Origin: CAG-791 sp045113775
GTDB taxonomy: Bacteria > Bacillota > Clostridia > Lachnospirales > Lachnospiraceae
Direction of reading: 5' to 3'
Assembly (NCBI GenBank): GCA_045113775.1
Contig: JBGUJH010000106.1
Span: forward strand, 1 to 64,000
Length of the DNA stretch: 64,000 nt
The position numbers and the translations under genes were made by a program. Positions within the stretch are counted from its first letter, which is position 1. Each line of letters begins with the position of its first letter. Below the pieces are notes generated by a model. That model was not told the origin of the DNA and made no database searches. It saw only the letters and a program-made list of their open reading frames with translations. Of the stretch, positions 33,398-41,270 are shown in pieces.

Positions 33398-35037
33398 TAT
33401 CTTTTATCCTTACGATTGTGTTTATCGTTCCTCTTTTTGCCTAAATTGTATATGATCTTCTTGCAATATTTATGAGTACGGGCTCTGTCATCGCCGGTCA
33501 AATAATCATCTGTTCCGTGCGCCAAGGGATTTCTGACTCTGTGTAATTGACTTAATTCATCCAACAGAGATTTGAGCTCAGTATACGGAGGATTAAATAA
33601 TACACTATAGAAGTCATCCCAGAACGCCTTAATAATATTACTCAACGCCTGAATACTTATAACACACAAAGGGTTGTCATCTACTGCATCACCAAAGTTA
33701 CTTTTTGAAGAAGCAATAAACTGATTGGCTTTCTGCACATTGAATAAGAAACCTTTTTCCTCAGACTCTGCAAGGTTTTCAAGCGTTGCGATCCAACTGT
33801 CCTCTCCATATTTACTGCGCAGCCCGGTCTCAACAACTGCCCTTAGTCTTTTTTCAGCGTCAATCAGCTCTGACCATATCTTCAAAGAATCATCTCTATT
33901 GACCCTTGTTCTTACATATTCCAAAAAATACTCACTCAGAGTCTGATATGTAAACACTTTCTCTTCTTTGCCATCCGTAAAGCTAAAATCCGAAAATGTT
34001 CGGTCATTCTCCAAATGATAAATATATCCATATTGCTTCAGAGCATCCACATCTCTTTCAGAGAGATCATAGACCGGTCCAAAAAATACTTGTACGAACT
34101 TATAAAAAAGCTCATCTGCTATCATGAAATTGATCAAAGAATTAAAATATGCTATAAAATCGTTGCTGCACTGATTTACGATTTCCTGAACAGAAATGTC
34201 CTCTGCTCTTTCCCCTTCACTTCTGTCCAAAATTCTGCAGGCTATTTTAGAGAACAGATACGGGGACCTCCCTGCATACCATATGAAATCTTTTTTTTGG
34301 CTCTCGGACAGTTTAGCACCGCATTCCTCAATCTTCTCAAAAAAAGCATCTCTCTCCGAATCCGTCAACCCCTGCATAGGGAACTCAGAGAATACACCTC
34401 TCACATTTGATCCGCTGGGAAGGCTGGCGTCGATTTTTGATATATTTACTCTGCTGGTCAGCACAAAGGTACAGTTGTAATCTACATCCGATGCATAATC
34501 TCTGAACTTTTGGAAATTCGTACTGACCTCAGTATTATTATAGCTAAACGCGCGTTTAGCATCGTCAAATTCATCCAGAAGAACTACTATCTTTATCTTA
34601 TTCTTTTTTGCCCTCCTAAGAATCCTTTTTAAATACTTGTCAAGTTCGTAAATAAACAACGGATTACCTTCTCGAACTACTCCTTTGATCTCATTGAATT
34701 GTTTTTGAAGATAATCATCCAATAAGTCTCTTTCTTCCAGCGCATCATATAATTCATCCGCTAAAGATATCAATATCTCCGCGAAATCATTTTTGGTACT
34801 GACCGTTATACTTATAGTTATTATATTGTTCTTTTCAAGAAGCCCCTTCTCTTCAGCCAGTGCAAAACAATTTTTGACCAGCGATGTTTTACCGATCCTG
34901 GTCATTCCCGAATACAGAATCCCGCCATCCTTTTCATTTCGACTGAGTATTCTCATAAGATGTCTGATCTCTTCATCACGACCTATATACCCGTCTCCTA
35001 CGACCTGCACACCCTCTTTAAATGGATTTCTGTACAC
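33397..35037 (-). CDS. AAA/STAND-type ATPase with C-terminal HEPN-like RNase motif
   Basis: 546 residues. Starts with NPFKEG...YIGRDEEIRHLMRIL, then Walker A SGMTRIGKTS (43-52) and Walker B IVVLLDEFDDA (150-160), sensor TFVLTSRVN, and a winged-helix-like region. This is the ORC/STAND-like ATPase layout. The last 110 residues are helical and contain RNPLAH (Arg502, His507), the Rx4H active-site pattern of HEPN RNases, and end in a very basic tail. Likely an NTP-controlled RNase working with the RAMP proteins on either side (inference). It starts 20 nt after the large RAMP gene. Confidence 0.82.
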   Translation of the reverse strand: MYRNPFKEGVQVVGDGYIGRDEEIRHLMRILSRNEKDGGILYSGMTRIGKTSLVKNCFALAEEKGLLEKNNIITISITVSTKNDFAEILISLADELYDALEERDLLDDYLQKQFNEIKGVVREGNPLFIYELDKYLKRILRRAKKNKIKIVVLLDEFDDAKRAFSYNNTEVSTNFQKFRDYASDVDYNCTFVLTSRVNISKIDASLPSGSNVRGVFSEFPMQGLTDSERDAFFEKIEECGAKLSESQKKDFIWYAGRSPYLFSKIACRILDRSEGERAEDISVQEIVNQCSNDFIAYFNSLINFMIADELFYKFVQVFFGPVYDLSERDVDALKQYGYIYHLENDRTFSDFSFTDGKEEKVFTYQTLSEYFLEYVRTRVNRDDSLKIWSELIDAEKRLRAVVETGLRSKYGEDSWIATLENLAESEEKGFLFNVQKANQFIASSKSNFGDAVDDNPLCVISIQALSNIIKAFWDDFYSVLFNPPYTELKSLLDELSQLHRVRNPLAHGTDDYLTGDDRARTHKYCKKIIYNLGKKRNDKHNRKDKR

Positions 35038-35057
35038 TTAATTACACCTCCTCAGAG

Positions 35058-38000
35058 CTAATATATTTTTTTCAGCCACATCACGAAAAGCGCCACTCTG
35101 ATTTTCAACATGCGTCCCCGTTCTGAAAGAACGTCTCTGTATACAAGACGGTTGATCTGTTCCCTGCACAGAGCCATTGAACGGTTTGAATTCACATACA
35201 CATCTTCCATCTTTTTTAACAGTTCATCCTTTTTCGCTCCGGATCCTGTATCGGCTTCTGCGATCTCATGCAGAATAGTCAAATTATCATCATCCCATCC
35301 GGGATGAGTTCCATCATTGTAAAGAGATTCAAAGAACGACCTGTCTATCCTTCTGGGGCTGTCGGCATTCATCCAGTAATTGCTTAAAAAGTCATTTAAA
35401 ACAAATTCCGTTACAACTCTTCCTCTCTTGCGGACATTCAGATAACTGACTAAAGCACTGCACATGTGCATCAGATAAAATGCACTGCCCGAAGTAAGTC
35501 TGATCATTTCTTCGATACTTTCATCATTAAATCCTTCATACCCGTTGTATTTCCTGAATGGTTTTTGTATTAACTCTATTGAAGCTTCTCTGTCCAAATA
35601 TGAGATCCTTATATGATCGGATGCTCCGAATTCATTCGCAAACCGGTTCCTGAAATCATCCATATAGTCTTGGCCGATCAAGACTGCACAGATTTTTGTA
35701 TTTTGGATAAAAGCTTTCCAGAACTTCATAAAATTGTCGTCCATATACCCTTTAATGATCATGTCATAAAAGTACGTGAACTCATCAATAAGCAATATGA
35801 TTCTTCTGTCCGCTCCCAGCCTTTTAAATAACTTTTCATAGAAAATCCCGCAGATATACATTGCTTCCGCATCAGATGCATCTCTTAAACTCGGAAACTC
35901 AAAGCCCTCCTCTTCCATCTCGTCGAATAGATCTTCATGATTATCACTGAGCTCGTCTTCCGCAGCGTCGATCATCCTCTTGAAAAACAATTTGAGGTTT
36001 ACTTTCCCCGAATCCTCAGCGTTTAAGTCAATCTGTAACGCGCTGCCAACATTCCCAATGTTTATAACAACATATTTCCCCGGTTCACATGATCGCAGAT
36101 TTTCCTCCAGGAAATAGAGTATAGTGGATTTTCCGGTCCTCTTCTGTCCATAAATAATTATATTTCTGCCTGAAGGATGCTCATTGCTGCAACTATCGAT
36201 CTTCTCCATTATTTCATGGAGCATGGCAGTTCTGCCAAAGAACATATTCTGATCTGAGACAGGATTCCCCAGCCAGCTGCTGTAAGGATTCTCCAGCTCT
36301 TTATACTCCCCTTGCAGCAAAGGTATTTCAAAGACTTCTTCATACTCTAATACTGCAGGCCCGTTGTCTGTTCGATACTGATATTCCAGTTTAAAATTAA
36401 ACCTTGTATACGATTGCTTTAATTCTGAATCGCTGACGGCAAGTTCGGCCTCTACATCCCGGCTGTCTCCCCCTGACAAGAAGAACTTTCTGCCATCTCT
36501 ATACTCCCGTTCCCCATCTGCATTAATCTGAAAATAGTTGACCCTGATAAGGGCGCTTTCTTCAGGTAAAGAGAGCTGAACGGCCAAGTTTATCTTCTGC
36601 TCTTCATTGTCAAGAACTGTTGGATCCACCGATACCTTGAGTTGAGGAACTACTTCTTGCGGAAATTGAACCCTGAACTGTTCCATCACTTTATTTAATT
36701 CATTAATCTTCCGGATACATATATCTATATTTTCGTCTATAGCATTACTCTTTGATCCGGAGCCGGATCTGGCTTTCCGCTTTTCTATTAAAGTGTTTAT
36801 CCGGTCAATGAGTTCCAGATATTCACGCAAGATTTCTTCTCTTATTGCAAAAAGATGATTGGACTCATACAGCCTCATTATTTCTGTCATTTCCTTATAT
36901 GCATTGTATATCTGCATTTCAGGAAACATTTCTTTCATCCGTAAGGGCGGTTCCTGTACAAACTGCTCCCATGTGATCAGCTCAATGTCTTCTATGATGC
37001 TTTCCGGAATTATAAGCCATTTTTGACTACTGGCTACATCTGTGATCTTTGGAAACCGCGCCAGTTTTTTCTTTATATTTGTACTGAATTCATAACCGGT
37101 TTTCTGAGCATCAGGAATAAGCTTCGCATTCTTCATAATGAAGAAATCCTGAAGCCTTTTATTTGTTTTCAGTTTTCCATTCAGAAATAAGTTTAGTTTT
37201 TCCTGAAAAACACTGATATAGTGGTCCGGATCTAACGAAACACTTTCAATCTGTGAAAGCAGATCATCGGAGCTGTTTACCGGTCTATACAGATACTTTT
37301 CTACATCTGTAACTGTAATAGTCACCCTTCCGAATCCATATTGTTTAGCGGCACCTATATTCTGATCACAACCTTCATTAAGCCCAATGCTCCAAATAAG
37401 AAGTCCCAGTTCGTCCTCTCTAAGATTATTAAATAAAACCTTCCCCTTATATTGAGTACCAGAATCATTTATATATATATTACGTTCCATCTTATTCGGA
37501 AATGATTTAAAAATGCTTAGATTTATTTCATTTTGAAGCCAATACTGTTTTATTCCATTAATTCTAAAATATTCTGCGTTATATCCCTCACCGTTATCAT
37601 TGTTCAAATAATTCGCCGAAGAAAATGGTTTCGGATCAGGCAAACTGGCCGATGTTATATGTCTCATCGCATCGTTGACCCTTTGAGGTTCCAGAAATGA
37701 CACTCTGCCCTGATAATTCAGCTTACCGCCGGATTTATCCCTTAAGCCATAAAACCCGAAAATTGCCTTGCAATAATCAATTACATTTTCTTTATGAGAC
37801 TTTGGAATTCCTTCTTTCACAGCATGCAAGTATTGAATTGGAAACAAATACGAGAATCCAAATTCACAGTGCCCATCATGCAAAATATAGAATACCGGCT
37901 TCTCCCCCTCTGATGGAAGGCTGTAGAAATCCTTAAACCTATTATGTACATTTCCGCCCTGCCGCTTGAGATAACGTTCGTAATTCGATATATCTTCAAC

Positions 38001-38858
38001 AGACAATTCAACGCGATCCGTTGTATCAGCTGTTCCTTCTTCGATGGGAACAAGATACATACTCACGCCTCTGTATATTTCCGACGGATTGACCAAATAC
38101 GCGCTGTTCTCAAGTATCCCTTCTTCCCTGATGGACACCACATCCCCTTGTGTTCCCTCTTTCCACGAGACTTTTATGACGAAGGGTTCATGAATTGTCT
38201 TAGATCTAGTAATAGTATCCCTATTGGACCACGATATTTGTTTCAAAGAATCGAAAACATTTTTATAGCTCTTATAAGAAACGTTAAAGCGCTTCCGCCA
38301 ATCCGAATATTTTGATTGAATATAAGTAAGCTTTATTGTCTTATATCCTTTCCCTTCAAATGCCGTTGAAGGTGTGATAGTCCATCCCTGATCTGTTTTT
38401 CTGATGAATCCGGCACGAATATTAGTATACTCATTATATCTGGAACGGTTGGATTTCCCTTCAACCACAGATTTTCCCATAACCGATAGGTAGTGTTTAC
38501 TGAAAAAGTTTCTGTATTTATACGTCTCATCCTCAATGTCATCATCAACGGAAGAAAAGCTGAGTATCTGCAAGTTGCTTCTTACAAGTCCTCTGATCAT
38601 ACTTGCAGTTAATGACTTATTTGGAACCTGTTCGAATGCAATATGAGTCTTAGCCTCAACATTATAGCTGATTTCTCCTGAAAGCAGCTGATCTGATAAA
38701 GCACGTGCGTCAGGCAGATCATATGCACTCCGATAAGCCTCTAACACTCTTTCATTAATTTCAATAAAATTATAAGGAGCAGTGATTACAGGCCGTTCAG
38801 ATTCAGCAACTCTATTCCTTGAATTATTGTATCTGCTTCCATTCATTGAATTTGACAT
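35058..38858 (-). CDS. TIGR03986-like RAMP fused to a beta-sandwich and P-loop ATPase
   Basis: 1266 residues. TAPYNFIEINERVLE near 26-40, SGEI, VPNKSLTASMIRGLVRSNLQIL (78-99), YKGKVLF and the glycine loop GAAKQYGFGRVTI (502-514) identify a TIGR03986-like RAMP of about 530 residues. A helical region follows (about 640-735), then a beta-sandwich (about 740-850). NPYSSWLGNPVSDQNMFFGR introduces an ATPase with Walker A GQKRTGKST (904-912) and Walker B ILLIDEF (1021-1027). This joins an RNA-binding CRISPR-type fold directly to an NTP switch. The chosen ATG has GGTGA 5 nt upstream. It is first gene of the operon. Confidence 0.85.
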   Translation of the reverse strand: MSNSMNGSRYNNSRNRVAESERPVITAPYNFIEINERVLEAYRSAYDLPDARALSDQLLSGEISYNVEAKTHIAFEQVPNKSLTASMIRGLVRSNLQILSFSSVDDDIEDETYKYRNFFSKHYLSVMGKSVVEGKSNRSRYNEYTNIRAGFIRKTDQGWTITPSTAFEGKGYKTIKLTYIQSKYSDWRKRFNVSYKSYKNVFDSLKQISWSNRDTITRSKTIHEPFVIKVSWKEGTQGDVVSIREEGILENSAYLVNPSEIYRGVSMYLVPIEEGTADTTDRVELSVEDISNYERYLKRQGGNVHNRFKDFYSLPSEGEKPVFYILHDGHCEFGFSYLFPIQYLHAVKEGIPKSHKENVIDYCKAIFGFYGLRDKSGGKLNYQGRVSFLEPQRVNDAMRHITSASLPDPKPFSSANYLNNDNGEGYNAEYFRINGIKQYWLQNEINLSIFKSFPNKMERNIYINDSGTQYKGKVLFNNLREDELGLLIWSIGLNEGCDQNIGAAKQYGFGRVTITVTDVEKYLYRPVNSSDDLLSQIESVSLDPDHYISVFQEKLNLFLNGKLKTNKRLQDFFIMKNAKLIPDAQKTGYEFSTNIKKKLARFPKITDVASSQKWLIIPESIIEDIELITWEQFVQEPPLRMKEMFPEMQIYNAYKEMTEIMRLYESNHLFAIREEILREYLELIDRINTLIEKRKARSGSGSKSNAIDENIDICIRKINELNKVMEQFRVQFPQEVVPQLKVSVDPTVLDNEEQKINLAVQLSLPEESALIRVNYFQINADGEREYRDGRKFFLSGGDSRDVEAELAVSDSELKQSYTRFNFKLEYQYRTDNGPAVLEYEEVFEIPLLQGEYKELENPYSSWLGNPVSDQNMFFGRTAMLHEIMEKIDSCSNEHPSGRNIIIYGQKRTGKSTILYFLEENLRSCEPGKYVVINIGNVGSALQIDLNAEDSGKVNLKLFFKRMIDAAEDELSDNHEDLFDEMEEEGFEFPSLRDASDAEAMYICGIFYEKLFKRLGADRRIILLIDEFTYFYDMIIKGYMDDNFMKFWKAFIQNTKICAVLIGQDYMDDFRNRFANEFGASDHIRISYLDREASIELIQKPFRKYNGYEGFNDESIEEMIRLTSGSAFYLMHMCSALVSYLNVRKRGRVVTEFVLNDFLSNYWMNADSPRRIDRSFFESLYNDGTHPGWDDDNLTILHEIAEADTGSGAKKDELLKKMEDVYVNSNRSMALCREQINRLVYRDVLSERGRMLKIRVALFVMWLKKIY

Positions 38859-38914
38859 TTTCTTCACCCTATGATATAAGAAAAACAAGTATAGAGTAGT
38901 CCATGTTCGGTACT

Positions 38915-38957
38915 ACAATGAGGGAGGTGGATTTATACCTCCCTCATTTTTTGTTTT
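38915..38957 (+). terminator. terminator-like hairpin facing the plus strand, before the RAMP operon
   Basis: AATGAGGGAGGT pairs perfectly with ACCTCCCTCATT, followed on the plus strand by TTTTTGTTTT. On the minus strand there is no T-run. No plus-strand gene lies ahead of it, so it could end an antisense or small RNA, or be a structured leader of the operon. Confidence 0.6.
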
Positions 38958-39066
38958 AAAGACAGCCTTCTTTCAAGATTTGAATTTGTTTACTTGATGA
39001 ATGCAATTTCCCCAAAACCAATTATAATCTAATCTGTTCTCAAAATCGACTGCCATTCAACCACGC

Positions 39067-39230
39067 TTAATGTGACACCCAGTCTTTCATCTCCCGCTCG
39101 CCGGCCCCATTCATCAGCCGCGCGTCCACGATCTCTGCGCCCTTCACATAAGGCTCCAGCTTCTTCACTGTTTTGCCCAGCCCGCAGTCCTTCCGCTCTC
39201 CGCGCTGAAATACACCACCAAAGTCTTCAT
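39067..39230 (-). pseudogene. flavodoxin gene with internal deletion and frameshift
   Basis: The minus strand begins MKTLVVYFSAESGRTAG, like the intact flavodoxin at 46552. It then jumps, out of frame, to GLGKTVKKLEPYVKGAEIVDARLMNGAG, the C-terminal part of the same protein. About 95 codons are missing, including most of the FMN-binding loops. Confidence 0.85.
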
Positions 39231-39262
39231 ATCCGCTATTCCTTCCTTTCCCTGCACAACTG

Positions 39263-39292
39263 CAAAAAGCCCGCCTCAAGCGCGAGCTTTTC
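39263..39292 (-). terminator. rho-independent terminator after the DUF2007 gene
   Basis: On the minus strand AGCTCGC-GCTTGAG-GCGGGCT followed by TTTTTGC, just behind the DUF2007 stop codon. Confidence 0.75.
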
Positions 39293-39295
39293 TCA

Positions 39296-39547
39296 TCATT
39301 CATCCTCCGACGTCTCCTGCAGAAACCCCGTCCTTGTCAAAATATCGACCGCCTTGTCCACAGCCTCCCCCGGCACATACACATCAATTTCATGCGTCGT
39401 CATGTGCCCCATCAGGATCCCTATATACTGCCCGGACCCTTTAATCCTCTTCACCGACGGAATGCCATGGCACTCCAGCGTGGCGATCACCTGGTCGGCG
39501 TCAAAAGAGTCAAAGGTCGTGTAGATTTTTACTTCAGATTCCGGCAT
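39296..39547 (-). CDS. DUF2007-type small protein
   Basis: 83 residues with the DUF2007 (putative signal transducing, PII-like fold) pattern: KIYTTFDSFDADQVIATLECHGIPSVKRIKG and EIDVYVPGEAVDKAVDIL. Its role is not known. The chosen ATG has GGGAG about 8 nt upstream and overlaps the stop of the upstream DUF6273 gene, so the two are coupled. Fragments of this gene recur at 32331 and 44775. Confidence 0.8.
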   Translation of the reverse strand: MPESEVKIYTTFDSFDADQVIATLECHGIPSVKRIKGSGQYIGILMGHMTTHEIDVYVPGEAVDKAVDILTRTGFLQETSEDE

Positions 39548-40181
39548 ACCGCAGCTCCCATACAGAGTCAACTAATATACAAGGACGAATACCGGCAATG
39601 CTGTCCACATTGAGATTTCTTCCCCCATCATTGACTCCATGACTTATATAATCATAATCAATTACATTTGATACTTCATGTTTGTTTTCTTCGTAATTTG
39701 CATTTGAACGCAAAAGCCAGACATCCCTCTGGCGTATTCCTATGCCCTGACCGATATGTCGTGGTTCAAGGTTCCTGCAGGGGCCACCCAGTTCTATCCT
39801 CCTAGTTTCATCACTTATTCTATCAGGAAAGTAACTTTTGGCCTCACTTGCCGAAAGCAGCCAGACATAATCTTCTGTATCCCGGCTGTTTTTAGTCTGA
39901 TTTATTTTCCTGATCACCGGAAACGCGCTGTCTCTGAAAGCAGTGGAAATGAATTCCGTGTTCAACCACTTTCTGAGCGTACAGTTGTCCCATGCAACAG
40001 CTTCATATTTATCGTGAAACGGAAGGTACTCAATAATATAACTGCATAACAACAAACTCGTTCCTTCATCACGGCTAAGCACCGTCCAATAAAGATCGCA
40101 CCCTTTGTAATTCCCCAACCGGATAACTCTTGGTTCCGAAAGGGATCTTCTACCGGAATTAAAAAAACCTCTAAACGTCAT
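39534..40181 (-). CDS. DUF6273 domain protein
   Basis: 215 residues. The segment IRLGNYKGCDLYWTVLSRDEGTSLLLCSYIIEYLPFHDKYEAVAWDNCTLRKWLNTEFI is the typical DUF6273 signature. Later parts (YVWLLSASEAKSYFP, DVWLLRS, GIRPCILVD) fit the same family, found widely in clostridial surface or cytosolic proteins with unknown role. No signal peptide here. The chosen ATG has GGGAGG 9 nt upstream; ten earlier codons are unlikely. Confidence 0.82.
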   Translation of the reverse strand: MTFRGFFNSGRRSLSEPRVIRLGNYKGCDLYWTVLSRDEGTSLLLCSYIIEYLPFHDKYEAVAWDNCTLRKWLNTEFISTAFRDSAFPVIRKINQTKNSRDTEDYVWLLSASEAKSYFPDRISDETRRIELGGPCRNLEPRHIGQGIGIRQRDVWLLRSNANYEENKHEVSNVIDYDYISHGVNDGGRNLNVDSIAGIRPCILVDSVWELRYAGI

Positions 40182-40211
40182 AATAGCAGACCTCCCTCTT
40201 ATCGACTGCAC

Positions 40212-40517
40212 TCAATCCTTCCGCTTCAGCGCCCGCAAGATCACAAAGAAAACGGCAAATAATACTGCAAACGTGATCAGAAAGCTAATCGGGTCAAAAG
40301 ACAAATGCCGATGGACACTTGCCGCTCCTTCGACCGTCTCAGGGTAAACCTCCAGCAGAAACAACCCGAACCCTTGATACTCAATGCAGTCTCCGCCCAT
40401 ATGCCGGATCGCAAACAGCAGCTTGTTGCTGCTGAAATAGGAAAACAGGTTCACAAGCATCCCGACAATTGTGATCGCAAGTGAAAAAAGCGCTGATCTG
40501 ATCAATATCTTCTTCAT
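40212..40517 (-). CDS. small two-helix membrane protein
   Basis: 101 residues starting MKKILIRSALF, with two membrane helices (LFSLAITIVGMLVNLFSYF and ISFLITFAVLFAVFFVIL) separated by a loop of about 45 residues containing GGDCIEYQGFG. No family recognised; this pattern is common among clostridial accessory membrane proteins. GGAGG lies 11 nt before the chosen start. It lies between the DUF7336 and DUF6273 genes. Confidence 0.65.
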   Translation of the reverse strand: MKKILIRSALFSLAITIVGMLVNLFSYFSSNKLLFAIRHMGGDCIEYQGFGLFLLEVYPETVEGAASVHRHLSFDPISFLITFAVLFAVFFVILRALKRKD

Positions 40518-40570
40518 CCGTTTTCTTTCCTCCGGATCCCTAAAGCAGTCGTCCTGACAGCGCCAGATCA

Positions 40571-41059
40571 TCACGACCTGTAATCAATCTCTCTTATGAT
40601 CTCACCGGCTCCCCTGTCAGTATAAGAAACCGCACTTACAACCTTGCCGTTCCCCTTGAGAACAACCACAGAACTCTCCATTCCGCCAAAAGACAAAGAG
40701 CTCTTCCGATTGCTGAACCAGAACACATCCTCATACTCCACACAACGGGTGATGCCCTTCAAATACATGTCAGCTATACTCTTCGCCTTTTCTAACGTTA
40801 TTTCTTTCCTATCACTTCCACTTTCTTCCGAATAGTGGACTGTCGAAAATCCCTCTTTCCAGTTCGACCGGTCCACCACCGCCTCATGGATCTCAAAGCA
40901 CTCCACAGGATAATCCCTGAATCCCTCCAGGTCCTTGTGTGCTTCGATGGCTTCAGCGGCCTTTTCTTCGGTGGAATAGATGCCGATTAGTTTTTCTTCG
41001 TCGTGTGTTCCGTAGTCGTCGTGGAGGGCGTGGATGTGCCATAATACGTAGACTATCAT
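40571..41059 (-). CDS. DUF7336-type protein with C-terminal extension
   Basis: 162 residues. The first 76 match the short DUF7336-type protein at 47119 almost exactly (VYVLWHIHALHDDYGTHDEEKLIGIYSTEEKAAEAIEAHKDLEGFRDYP). The extension (RKEITLEKAKSIADMYLKGI ... SSVVVLKGNGKVVSAVSYTDRG) is an alpha/beta part not recognised. Likely cytosolic, role unknown. AGGAG lies about 8 nt upstream of the ATG. Confidence 0.78.
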   Translation of the reverse strand: MIVYVLWHIHALHDDYGTHDEEKLIGIYSTEEKAAEAIEAHKDLEGFRDYPVECFEIHEAVVDRSNWKEGFSTVHYSEESGSDRKEITLEKAKSIADMYLKGITRCVEYEDVFWFSNRKSSLSFGGMESSVVVLKGNGKVVSAVSYTDRGAGEIIREIDYRS

Positions 41060-41270
41060 CAGGAATCTCCTATATTTGTAAAGCTTTAAATATAGATAAA
41101 CTTAACTGTCTTTCTTAATCCTAAATCCTCTTTCCTTTAGTTCATATTCCGTTGCATATACATCTTCTCTATGATTTCCATTCTTTTCCTCTCTGTCCCT
41201 TTCTATGTCCCCCTGACACACCGCCGGCCCCGGCTCAAAAATGTGTCACCGGATACGTCCCCCTGACACA
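41060..41270. other. gap with two TGTCCCCCTGACACA copies
   Basis: The gap holds two direct copies of RYGTCCCCCTGACACA around 41198 and 41256 and a GTGTCACCGGATAC between them. These resemble the 3' end of the flavodoxin gene (ACATCCCTTTGATACA, TATCACCGGAGAC at 46550-46580), so they are probably another decayed flavodoxin scrap. No convincing gene. Confidence 0.45.

Noticed and set aside
32387..38858. A complete type III CRISPR-Cas locus
   Set aside because: RAMP genes are present but no Cas10, Cas6, small subunit, adaptation genes or repeat-spacer array could be found in the window.
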